From JAFGCN01 sp964547015 (lineage in GTDB: Archaea > Aenigmatarchaeota > Aenigmatarchaeia > QMZS01): a stretch of DNA of 8,768 nucleotides. Position 1 is the first letter of the stretch; the number at the start of each line of letters is the position of its first letter. The DNA is taken from assembly GCA_964547015.1 (NCBI GenBank), contig CAZJKT010000025.1, positions 1-8,768 of the forward strand, in the 5' to 3' direction. Shown here piece by piece: positions 1 through 5,852 of the stretch. Made by a program: the position numbers and the translations under genes. Under the pieces are notes generated by a model. The model saw nothing but the letters and a program-made list of their open reading frames with translations. It made no database searches and was not told the DNA's origin.

Positions 1-573
1 ATTGGTTTGATGGCAGTGGTGATGGCAGCTATGATGATTGCTCCAGCTATGGCCGCGACTGATATTCAGATGCAGCTTGTAGCCAGCGGAGTAACTTCTG
101 TTAATGAGATTGCCGTTGTTTACGGACCTCATAACGGCGTTAAGACTGCTACCGCTCAGGTACACGAGGGTATAGAGAACACAGGAACCATTTCAATGGT
201 TAAAAATATCTACAACCCTAAAGCAGGGTATATGGTTGAGGCAAAATCCGTCTGGGGAACTGGAACCACAAGCATCGTTAAGGATGTTAACTGGTGGACC
301 GTTTCACCTGCTTTGAACAAAGACGGAACACTAATGCACCCTACCGTGGCAAATATCTACACACAGTTTGCAACAGACACTTTGCTTGTACAGGAAGAAA
401 TCCACAACACCGCTAACAAGGCCCCTGCAGGTACAATTAACCAGTACTTGGCAAACATAAACACTAATGATGACTTTGGCTACTATGAGACTGTCGGCAT
501 TAATATGCCTACACAGTGCACTGTTGTTGCACCTACCCCTATAGCCACACCATCTTGCATAATGGGTTGCTAA
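1..573 (+). CDS. Exported arginine-free protein, 5' end outside the window
   Basis: The frame is open from the first base, and the first visible residues (IGLMAVVMAAMMIAPAMA) are the hydrophobic core and AxA-type cleavage site of a Sec signal peptide. The charged N-terminus and true start are therefore probably upstream of the window. An internal TTG (7-9) is open in frame but would leave no basic n-region. The mature chain would start near ATDIQMQLV, about 170 residues. It is rich in Thr, Asn, Val and Ala, contains no arginine at all, and has three Cys, all in the last 22 residues (…QC…SCIMGC). No domain was recognised. Codon choice favours AAC, TAC and CCT and avoids AGG, unlike the following genes, which is typical of a strongly expressed gene. 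Three in-frame TAA stops follow in a row. Likely role: abundant secreted or cell-envelope structural protein (inference). Confidence 0.75.
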   Translation: MGLMAVVMAAMMIAPAMAATDIQMQLVASGVTSVNEIAVVYGPHNGVKTATAQVHEGIENTGTISMVKNIYNPKAGYMVEAKSVWGTGTTSIVKDVNWWTVSPALNKDGTLMHPTVANIYTQFATDTLLVQEEIHNTANKAPAGTINQYLANINTNDDFGYYETVGINMPTQCTVVAPTPIATPSCIMGC

Positions 574-597
574 TAATAAGAGCAAACCTGAACGGCT

Positions 598-660
598 TTA
601 ATTTTTCTTTTCCCTTTTCTTTTCTAAACTCCTTTTGTTTAGCGGCGGCTATCTTTTTTT
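598..660 (+). terminator. Pyrimidine-rich transcription terminator
   Basis: After the triple stop of the exported protein gene comes a run of T-rich tracts (601-623). A 6-bp inverted repeat follows, CTAAAC (624-629) and GTTTAG (637-642) with a 7-nt loop, and then a T7 run at 654-660. Archaeal RNA polymerase terminates mainly at oligo-U stretches, so the T tracts are the stronger evidence and the hairpin may be incidental. This would insulate the abundant upstream transcript from the next gene. Confidence 0.55.
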
Positions 661-702
661 GGCGGAACGGCGCTTAGTGCAAATTAAAAGGCATATATTA
701 TA

Positions 703-936
703 ATGAAGAGAAGCTATCTTAAGGAGGGTTTTTCAGGGCAATTGGCTTCAAAAGATGCTCAGGAAGACTATTTAGAGAAGGGCCTGGCAATGTACGCGAC
801 TTCTTTTGGCGCGACCGGGCTTGCAATTGCCCCCGACTTGGTCGGATATTCGGGCGAAGTTTCATATTTTTCAGGGGCGCTTCTTGTAGGGGTTTTATTT
901 TACTTCATTGGCAGGTCCGCAAGAAAGTATATCTAA
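703..936 (+). CDS. Small membrane protein of unknown function
   Basis: A 77-residue protein. The N-terminal ~28 residues are polar and charged. Two hydrophobic segments follow (about 30-46 and 54-71), ending in a basic tail (GRSARKYI), which suggests a two-helix inner membrane protein with the tail in the cytoplasm. The ATG at 703 is the first start after an in-frame stop at 685-687. The start is not settled. An AT-rich TATA-like stretch (692-700) directly abuts the ATG, so a transcript from it would begin inside the gene, and an AAGGAGGG sequence lies at 720-727 within the coding region. Only weak starts (TTG 742, ATG 790) follow that sequence. No family recognised. Confidence 0.55.
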   Translation: MKRSYLKEGFSGQLASKDAQEDYLEKGLAMYATSFGATGLAIAPDLVGYSGEVSYFSGALLVGVLFYFIGRSARKYI

Positions 937-1078
937 GGGGTGAATTTTGGAGAATGCTCTTTTAAGTAAGAATATTTTTTGCCTGTAAGAAGGGCGGATT
1001 TTAAAAGTGCTCATTTTTTATGGATTTTGGTGAATATGCCCTTTAAAGCGCTTTCGGGAAAGGAATACGGTATAACTG

Positions 1079-1086
1079 TTTATATA
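1079..1086 (+). promoter_or_regulatory. TATA box for the 1108 gene
   Basis: TTTATATA matches the archaeal TATA consensus. Its centre is about 25 bp before the ATG at 1108, so transcription should start at or next to the start codon and give a leaderless mRNA. This spacing is the main reason for choosing ATG 1108 over upstream starts. Confidence 0.7.
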
Positions 1087-1107
1087 CCCAAAACAGATAA
1101 GATTACT

Positions 1108-1698
1108 ATGGGCGAAAAAATCTTTCTCCTCGGGATTCTGATTTTGGCGGGCTTTGCCCCCATCATGGCCGGGCTTTCGATGGTAAGCGAGGTTTCCTGC
1201 GCGGGAGAGTGCGAGGTGGTTCATGTGATGAATGGGGAGAAGGTCAAGGTTGTGTCAGACGGGGACATAACCGTTACAGCGAAGGCAGACAATGGCAAGT
1301 CAGAAATCAATGTTGAGGCAAAAGGAAGCGGGACCGCAATTGTGGATATTGGAAGAAGCCCTTCTTCAATGGAAGTTTCGGGTGAAAGCAGGGCAATAAT
1401 TCAGAGGGCGAATAGCGCCCCGGAGAGCGCAGTTCAGGCTAAAACGCCTCAGGAAGGCCTTTTAGAGGAAGGCGGCGAATCCTTGCCAAACGCCGATGAG
1501 AAAAAGAAAGCTGTTTGGGGCGATGCAATTGAGATTTATTCGGGCGGAAAAGAAGCCCCAGTGCCAAAAAATGAGGAAAGGGAAATTATAATTGAGTCAA
1601 ACACAGACGGCCATGAAGAAAAATTAACATTAACGGGGGCTTTTTACAAAGCTTACTCCTTTGTCCGGGGGTTTAGCTTGAGGGTTTTGGTTGGATAA
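1108..1698 (+). CDS. Exported or membrane-anchored protein with low-complexity tail
   Basis: A 196-residue protein. Residues 1-21 (MGEKIFLLGILILAGFAPIMA) form a signal peptide or N-terminal membrane anchor: short charged start, hydrophobic core, AxA-like end. A Cys pair follows (C31, C35; CAGEC). Residues 36-95 alternate polar and hydrophobic residues (VKVVSDGDITVTAKADNG…), suggesting a small beta domain with weak internal repetition. Residues ~95-165 are charged, Glu/Pro/Ser/Lys-rich and probably disordered. The last ~20 residues (FYKAYSFVRGFSLRVLVG) could be an amphipathic or membrane-associating end. The reading frame is open upstream from TTG 979 and includes ATG 1036. Starting there would bury the signal sequence and include the TATA box at 1079-1086 in the coding region, so ATG 1108 is preferred. 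No family recognised; cell-surface location is inferred. Confidence 0.65.
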   Translation: MGEKIFLLGILILAGFAPIMAGLSMVSEVSCAGECEVVHVMNGEKVKVVSDGDITVTAKADNGKSEINVEAKGSGTAIVDIGRSPSSMEVSGESRAIIQRANSAPESAVQAKTPQEGLLEEGGESLPNADEKKKAVWGDAIEIYSGGKEAPVPKNEEREIIIESNTDGHEEKLTLTGAFYKAYSFVRGFSLRVLVG

Positions 1699-1760
1699 TT
1701 TCGCGCACTATTATATCGTCGTCCCGAAAGGCCTAATTTAATTTAGCCCCGCCAAAACAT

Positions 1761-2020
1761 TAGTCACACCTGTGTTACTAACCAAAAACTTAGTTACACT
1801 TAAAGCTTTTTATGTAACTAATCCAAAATTTAGTTACACACATGTAACAAAGAAAATATTCAGTTACACTTCTGAAACTAACCCAAACCTTAGTCACACC
1901 TGTGTTACTAACCAAAAACTTAGTTACACTTAAGGCTCTTTATGTAACTACTCAAAAACTTAGTTACACACCTGCAACAAAGAAAATATTCAGTTACACT
2001 TGTGTTACCAACCAAATCCT
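1761..2020. repeat. Tandem 130-bp higher-order duplication inside the array
   Basis: Bases 1761-1890 and 1891-2020 align without gaps at 117 of 130 positions by hand count (90%). Each copy carries the same order of four dyads: short, long, short, short. Differences fall mostly in the loops, linkers and right halves. All eight left halves are the same in the paired copies. The array therefore grew by a block duplication, and the remaining units (2021-2120) are a more diverged flank. Confidence 0.9.
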
Positions 2021-2120
2021 TAGTTACACTTAAGGCTTTTTATGCAACTAATTCTCAAATAAGTTACACTTGTGTAACTTTCACTAAAATAAGTAACACA
2101 ATCCGGCACTTATGTAACTG
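1761..2120. repeat. Phased array of eleven inverted repeats (operator- or iteron-like)
   Basis: Eleven dyads begin at 1761, 1791, 1831, 1861, 1891, 1921, 1961, 1991, 2021, 2061 and 2091; every step is 30 or 40 bp. Each unit has a left half AGTTACAC (variants AGTCACAC in units 1 and 5, AGTAACAC in unit 11) and a right half of the type GTGTAACT (variants GTGTTACT, ATGTAACT, ATGCAACT and others). In short units the halves are separated by 2 bp; in long units (2, 6, 9, 11) by exactly 10 bp more. Unit 10 (2062-2079) is a perfect 8-bp palindrome with a 2-bp spacer. Linkers are A-rich (AACCAAAAAC, AAAGAAAATATT). All 22 half-sites lie on one 10-bp grid, close to one DNA helical turn. The array fills nearly all of the 1699-2145 intergenic gap and ends 25 bp before the Fic start codon. 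Most likely a cooperative protein-binding array; an origin or centromere-type site is an alternative. Confidence 0.93.
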
Positions 2121-2121
2121 A

Positions 2122-2136
2122 TTTACTTATTAATAA
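2122..2136 (+). promoter_or_regulatory. Probable weak TATA region of the Fic gene
   Basis: TTTACTTATTAATAA is the only AT-rich TATA-like stretch at suitable distance before ATG 2146. It directly follows the right half (ATGTAACT, 2112-2119) of the last array dyad, so a protein bound there would sit on the BRE/TATA region. No Shine-Dalgarno sequence is visible before the ATG, in line with a leaderless transcript. The exact TATA position is uncertain. Confidence 0.4.
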
Positions 2137-2145
2137 CAGATAATT

Positions 2146-3231
2146 ATGGATGATTTGCGGATGCTTCCTGTTGAAATTGATTATACCGAACTTGTGCCTC
2201 TTCTGAATAAAGCAGCTTTTTCACTTGGGACACTTGCCGGGCTTTTTAGGATTATCCCAAATCCCTGCCTTTTAATCAGCCCGCTTGCAAACAGGGAGGC
2301 GGCCTTAAGCTCCAAAATAGAAGGAACGATGAGCACCCTCACCGATATGTATAAATATGAAGCAGGAGAGGAGGCTGACCACAAGGATGTGGCTGAAGTG
2401 GTTAACTACCGAAAGTCCCTCGATTATGCGGTTCAGGCACTAAAGGAGGGGGATTTTGACTTAGAGCTCCTAAAAAAGATGCACGAAATTTTACTGACAG
2501 ATGTAAGGGGAGGGGAAAAAGATAGGGGCAAGTTTCGCGAGATACAGAATTGGATAGGAAAAGTAGGCTCTTCTATTGGAAAAGCAAGGTATGTTCCCCC
2601 TCCATCAGAACGGCTTGACACTTTCCTTGAAAACCTTCGCCAGTATATGGTTCATGACGAAAAGGACCCGCTTGTGCAGGCAGGGCTTATCCATTCCCAG
2701 TTTGAGGCTATTCACCCTTTTATTGACGGCAATGGAAGGATTGGACGGCTTCTAATTCCGCTTTTTCTCTACAAGAAAAAGCTTCTGCCTTACCCGATTC
2801 TCTACATCAGCGAATATCTTGAGGAAAACAGGGATGAATATTATGAGTGCCTCTGGAGGGTAACAAGGGATAATGATTACCTAAGTTGGCTTAAGTTTTT
2901 CCTTACAGCAGTTGAGGCCCAGTGCAAAAGGACACAGAAGACAATATATGAGATGATGGCCCTTTATGAGGAGACAAAAAGCAAGGCCGCAACAATAAAG
3001 TCCCCTTATTCCCTTATGTTTGTTGATTTAATTTTCAAAAGGCCGATTTTTTCAAGAAAGGTAGTTGAAACAGCGCTTGAGACAAATCGGACAACAGTTA
3101 TGAGGCTTTTGCAGTCATTTACGGAGATGGGTATTGTAAATGAGCTTCCGAACAGAAAAAGAAACCGGCTCTATAGATTTGACAAATTGTTTGACACTCT
3201 TGACGAGCGGTATGTCGAGGAGCCTGATTAA
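2146..3231 (+). CDS. Fic-family AMP-transferase with C-terminal winged helix
   Basis: A 361-residue protein with the N-terminal Fic_N, Fic, and winged-helix layout of many prokaryotic Fic proteins, at normal length. The active-site loop HPFIDGNGRIGR (190-201) matches HxFx(D/E)GNGRxxR fully, so the catalytic His, the Asp and the phosphate-binding Asn/Arg are intact. An inhibitory-helix motif SSKIEG (55-60) matches (S/T)xxxE(G/N), placing it in class II, autoinhibited from its own N-terminus. FREIQNWIG (130-138) and the flap-like RYVPPPS (149-154) are also typical. Residues ~287-345 form a winged helix, with recognition-helix candidate ETNRTTVMRLLQSFTEMG and a basic wing NRKRNR. Family members transfer AMP from ATP to Ser/Thr/Tyr hydroxyls, and some also remove it. 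The target here is unknown. The gene stands alone behind the repeat array, which its winged helix may bind (inference). Confidence 0.93.
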   Translation: MDDLRMLPVEIDYTELVPLLNKAAFSLGTLAGLFRIIPNPCLLISPLANREAALSSKIEGTMSTLTDMYKYEAGEEADHKDVAEVVNYRKSLDYAVQALKEGDFDLELLKKMHEILLTDVRGGEKDRGKFREIQNWIGKVGSSIGKARYVPPPSERLDTFLENLRQYMVHDEKDPLVQAGLIHSQFEAIHPFIDGNGRIGRLLIPLFLYKKKLLPYPILYISEYLEENRDEYYECLWRVTRDNDYLSWLKFFLTAVEAQCKRTQKTIYEMMALYEETKSKAATIKSPYSLMFVDLIFKRPIFSRKVVETALETNRTTVMRLLQSFTEMGIVNELPNRKRNRLYRFDKLFDTLDERYVEEPD

Positions 3232-3271
3232 GTTCCAGAAATCCGGGCATAAAAGAGAAGAATATGGATGC

Positions 3272-3285
3272 ATTACAGATGTAAT
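3272..3285. promoter_or_regulatory. Perfect dyad between the Fic and surface-protein genes
   Basis: ATTACAGATGTAAT has 6-bp arms around a 2-bp spacer. Its TTACA/TGTAA core is shared with the half-sites of the 1761-2120 array, but the two cores are 2 bp apart instead of 4, so it may be a different site or coincidence. A further half-site-like AGTAACA (3308-3314) touches the TATA box of the next gene. Confidence 0.35.
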
Positions 3286-3312
3286 CTTATTGTAGTATTT
3301 ATCATAAAGTAA

Positions 3313-3323
3313 CATATATATAA
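3313..3323 (+). promoter_or_regulatory. TATA box for the 3340 gene
   Basis: The ATATATATA run centred near 3318 is 22 bp before ATG 3340, so the transcript should be leaderless or nearly so. No Shine-Dalgarno sequence precedes the ATG. The half-site-like AGTAACA overlaps the left edge of the box. Confidence 0.65.
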
Positions 3324-3339
3324 ACAAACTGCATATCTT

Positions 3340-4899
3340 ATGAAGCAATTTTTTTATCATGGCGGGAAATTATTTTCAGCAAAGGCAGCGCTTGTGGGTT
3401 TGCTTATTATTGTATTCATAGCCGCTCCGGCTCAGGCCACCTACCTTCAACAGCAGATAAGTGTAAACGGGACGGCAAGCATTTTTAGCATTTACATGAA
3501 TGATGATATGGCTTACGAGCAGGTGGTTTTTATTGACGGAGAAGCTTATCTTAATGTTGTTTACCAAAACGGGCAGGAAAGGCTGATTGCCCTTGAGGAA
3601 TATGTCCTCTCACAGGAGAAGGACTGGTCAAAGGATGCAAGGGGAATTTCAATGAGCGATGTAGTTAGGGCCCTTGACCGGGCCGCAAAATACAGGCTTG
3701 GGGAGAGAGACCATATAGGAAATGAGGAAGAGTCAATTCTTGCCTCAATTGAGGCAATTGCGCATGCAAACCTCGGAGAATTTTACAAATCTGCGGTTGA
3801 GCCGATAAATACAGTTTTGGAGCAGCAGCAAAAGTCAATTACAGGGAATTCTTATGAAATTGAGGCGCTTTATCTGACTCTTGAGAAAAGCGACCCTGAA
3901 ACCTACTGCGAGTCAAGGATGGAGGTTATTAGGAAGTACGGGCTTCCGAGCGTAAGGTGCGGCCTTCACTCAAAAAGATGCTATAATGGAGACCTTTATA
4001 CTCAAGAGGGGCAAAGGGACTTTTGCGTCCACACAGACAATGATAAGGAATATATTCCCTGCTACAACACTTTGGGGCGGTGTGGAGACCTTGAAACTAT
4101 AATTGTCCTTCCAAGCGAAGCAAAAAGCTACACCCCGATTGTCCTGACTTTTGCCAATTCCGGGATAATGGACTTGAGGCCGTCAATTAAGGTTGAGGCG
4201 CAAAATGCGTATTCTTATGAGCCGATTTATGTTTTTGAGGAAGAGCTTGGGCTTTTTAGGGAAGGTGAGAGGAAGACTGTTGAAGTTTATATGGACAATT
4301 CCCGGCTTGATGCAAATAAGCCCTACCTGCTTATAATTACCCTGTCTTCAGGAAGAAAGGATGTTATAGAAAGGGTGGATTACACAATTTACCCTGCAGG
4401 GACCTTTGAGAGAAGCGGCATTTTTTCTGCTGAAATGGGGACAGCAAGATACAAAAGGGACCTAGAATTTACAGGCAGCTACAAAAATACAGCCCAAAAC
4501 GCATATTCAACAAGGCTTGTTGCAGAGGTTTTCCTTGATGGAAAGAGGATTGATACAGTTACCGGAGAGCTTACACCGTTTAAGCCCGGCGAGGAAAAAC
4601 AGATGGCTGTTTCCTACAAGCCCCTTTCTTCGGGAAGCTATGCAGTTTTGCTTAAGGCGGAAGGGACAGACGCAAGGGAAAGGCTAGACTTTGTTATAGA
4701 TGAGCCTACCTTAAAGGAGGTAATTGCCGAAACTTTAGATAACCTGCCTGAGAGGGAAAGTATTCTTTCTGAAGGCGTAATAAACGCAAACGGGGTGACT
4801 GTTGCCCTCGGCTCCTTTGCCTTGATAATTGCTTTAATCTCCACAATAATGTACTGGATGAGGCGGGGAGATGATGATGAAGACGGGGAGCTTTATTAG
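3340..4899 (+). CDS. Large signal-anchored surface protein with Cys cluster and Ig-like domains
   Basis: A 519-residue protein. Residues 1-33 are a signal peptide with a basic n-region, a hydrophobic core (AALVGLLIIVFIAAP) and AQA cleavage. Residues 34-90 are beta-rich, and ~95-185 look alpha-helical. Six cysteines lie close together (C190, C207, C214, C229, C241, C248), enough for three disulfides. Residues ~255-350 and ~365-455 look like two beta-sandwich (Ig/CARDB-type) domains with the LTFANSG and FKPGEE turns common in that fold. One membrane helix (~485-507) is followed by basic RR and a very acidic cytoplasmic tail (DDDEDGE). The topology is outside-facing with a C-terminal anchor, typical of archaeal envelope or adhesion proteins. 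Family not recognised; the domain assignment is by pattern only. The gene follows the Fic gene at 108 bp but has its own TATA box. Confidence 0.8.
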   Translation: MKQFFYHGGKLFSAKAALVGLLIIVFIAAPAQATYLQQQISVNGTASIFSIYMNDDMAYEQVVFIDGEAYLNVVYQNGQERLIALEEYVLSQEKDWSKDARGISMSDVVRALDRAAKYRLGERDHIGNEEESILASIEAIAHANLGEFYKSAVEPINTVLEQQQKSITGNSYEIEALYLTLEKSDPETYCESRMEVIRKYGLPSVRCGLHSKRCYNGDLYTQEGQRDFCVHTDNDKEYIPCYNTLGRCGDLETIIVLPSEAKSYTPIVLTFANSGIMDLRPSIKVEAQNAYSYEPIYVFEEELGLFREGERKTVEVYMDNSRLDANKPYLLIITLSSGRKDVIERVDYTIYPAGTFERSGIFSAEMGTARYKRDLEFTGSYKNTAQNAYSTRLVAEVFLDGKRIDTVTGELTPFKPGEEKQMAVSYKPLSSGSYAVLLKAEGTDARERLDFVIDEPTLKEVIAETLDNLPERESILSEGVINANGVTVALGSFALIIALISTIMYWMRRGDDDEDGELY

Positions 4900-4942
4900 T
4901 AGCAGAAGCGAATAATGTAATTAGGGTCGGGCAGTTCCCTCC

Positions 4943-4985
4943 TAAGTGTTATTGTATTTTTAAGTGTATTTAAGTGTATTTTTAA
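4943..4985. repeat. Short AAGTGTA direct repeats, also T-rich terminator candidate
   Basis: TAAGTGTATT occurs twice in tandem (4961-4970, 4971-4980), preceded by a related TAAGTGTTATT at 4943-4953 and followed by TTTTTAAG. The 10-bp period and the TTAAGTGTA core resemble the reverse complement of the array half-site (TTAAGTGTAACTA). The T5 runs at 4957-4961 and 4979-4983 could also end the transcript of the upstream surface protein gene. Confidence 0.5.
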
Positions 4986-5032
4986 GATTAGACTACTTTA
5001 GGCTAATTCTAAATCAAGAGCTTAAAAAAGAG

Positions 5033-5040
5033 TATATATA
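5033..5040 (+). promoter_or_regulatory. TATA box for the 5062 small gene
   Basis: TATATATA, centred 25 bp before ATG 5062, is preceded by the purine-rich stretch AAAAAAGAG, which could serve as BRE. The spacing predicts a leaderless transcript and is the main support for the short ORF that follows. Confidence 0.65.
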
Positions 5041-5061
5041 GTTTGGAAACAAATAGTAGTA

Positions 5062-5259
5062 ATGGACAAATTGTTTCACCCCGAGAATAAGGCTGCCCTA
5101 AAGGTCAAAATTGATGATGGAGTGTTCATTATCGGAAACGAGACGCACACTTTTTTTGATGAGATGTGCAAAACCCGAAGGAATACTTCTTCAGTGCTCG
5201 ACCATCAGGAAAACTTCTACAGTTTTGCCCTGAAGTTTAGGCGGTCTCAGTGCAATTAG
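5062..5259 (+). CDS. Small protein of unknown function (65 residues)
   Basis: The frame encodes a soluble, charged protein with no signal peptide or membrane helix. It has Cys at 36 and 64, and Lys/Arg in the last third (RRN, KFRR). No family recognised. The case for a real gene rests on the TATA box exactly at leaderless distance from the ATG and on the absence of any competing gene on either strand here. No Shine-Dalgarno sequence is present. It may be a small regulator or simply a fortuitous ORF; the length alone is not decisive. It is convergent with the operon that ends at 5520. Confidence 0.5.
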   Translation: MDKLFHPENKAALKVKIDDGVFIIGNETHTFFDEMCKTRRNTSSVLDHQENFYSFALKFRRSQCN

Positions 5260-5519
5260 GAAGGGCGGCCTGTTTTAATGCCACTTATAAAATCGTTTAG
5301 GGAGTGCTAATTGCAGATTTATGGGAGGTTTAGTTGGGTGAGTGGTGTTAGGCTCAATTTGGCAGAATAATTCTCTTGTTCCGACTATTGGGCAATTCAC
5401 TATTTCGAAGTCTTGCAGGTTTATAAATCTAAGTTAAGTTTTAGAAGTTGCTTGACCCAAAGGCCATAGAACAGGAAAATCCGCCAAATTCCCCTAGCGG
5501 ACTTAATTTAGGCTTCGGG
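5260..5519. other. Intergenic stretch between convergent genes with orphan TATA boxes
   Basis: No coding frame of useful length was seen on either strand, and no tRNA-like T-arm motif. Two good TATA-like sequences are present, CTTATAAAA (5284-5292) and TTTATAAAT (5420-5428). Neither is at leaderless distance from a plausible ORF longer than ~37 codons. The left end of the region may carry a small RNA, or these may be chance AT-rich sites. Confidence 0.4.
5476..5501 (-). terminator. Hairpin terminator of the aIF6 operon
   Basis: On the - strand TCCGC (5501-5497) pairs with GCGGA (5484-5480) across a 12-nt loop, followed at once by TTTT (5479-5476). It lies about 20 nt after the stop of the 5520-5840 gene, in the correct position to end the aIF6 transcript. 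The stem is short and the U-run weak. Confidence 0.45.
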
Positions 5520-5840
5520 CTAAATTTCGGTTACTTCGTAGTGTTTCCCATATTTTTCTAAAAAGTCTTCATCTTGTCTTCCAACTAAACATACAGTCCA
5601 AGTATCGCCACATGGGCATCCTTCGTATTCTGGGACACTCATCTGATAGAATATCCCTGTGATTCCTCTATTTAATTTATTTTCTTGGAGGCACTGCGCC
5701 ACTCGGTGATAAAGGTCTATATCCCTAATATCCACACAGCTTTTCCATGTTCTGAACTCCAGGCTTTCGTCTGATAAAGGCTCTTCAAGTTGCGCATTAA
5801 TATATTTAATCCATTTTTGCTCTGTTTTTTCAAATCCCAT
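5520..5840 (-). CDS. Unknown 106-residue Cys-containing protein
   Basis: Soluble, no signal peptide. The N-terminal two thirds look helical (EQKWIKYINAQLEE, DLYHRVAQCLQENK). The C-terminal third has CPCGDTWTVCLVGR at about 75-88, whose three close Cys could bind a metal or form a disulfide. Five Cys in all. No family recognised. It starts 12 nt after the aIF6 stop with a GAGGGGAT element just before the ATG that can act as a Shine-Dalgarno site, so it is the second gene of the aIF6 transcript. Despite the shared operon, nothing in the sequence ties it to ribosome assembly. Confidence 0.7.
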   Translation of the reverse strand: MGFEKTEQKWIKYINAQLEEPLSDESLEFRTWKSCVDIRDIDLYHRVAQCLQENKLNRGITGIFYQMSVPEYEGCPCGDTWTVCLVGRQDEDFLEKYGKHYEVTEI

Positions 5841-5852
5841 ATTAAATCCCCT

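Noticed and set aside
331..585. Reverse-strand frame opposite the exported protein
   Set aside because: The forward frame has a signal peptide and stop; the reverse frame has no promoter or recognised feature. Other antisense frames (1018-1224, 2181-2621, 3115-3567, 4638-4844, 6640-6987, and + strand 7452-7784) were rejected for the same reason.
979..1107. Longer N-terminus for the 1108 gene (TTG 979 or ATG 1036)
   Set aside because: It would place the TATA box inside the gene and put ~24-43 residues before a clear signal peptide. ATG 1108 fits both the TATA spacing and the signal sequence.
1761..2120. CRISPR array
   Set aside because: Repeats are short, diverged and palindromic, with variable 30/40-bp steps and A-rich linkers shared between copies instead of unique spacers; no cas genes are nearby.
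5471..5501. tRNA-like fold downstream of the aIF6 operon
   Set aside because: Only one short stem is present; there is no T-arm, anticodon arm or acceptor pairing.
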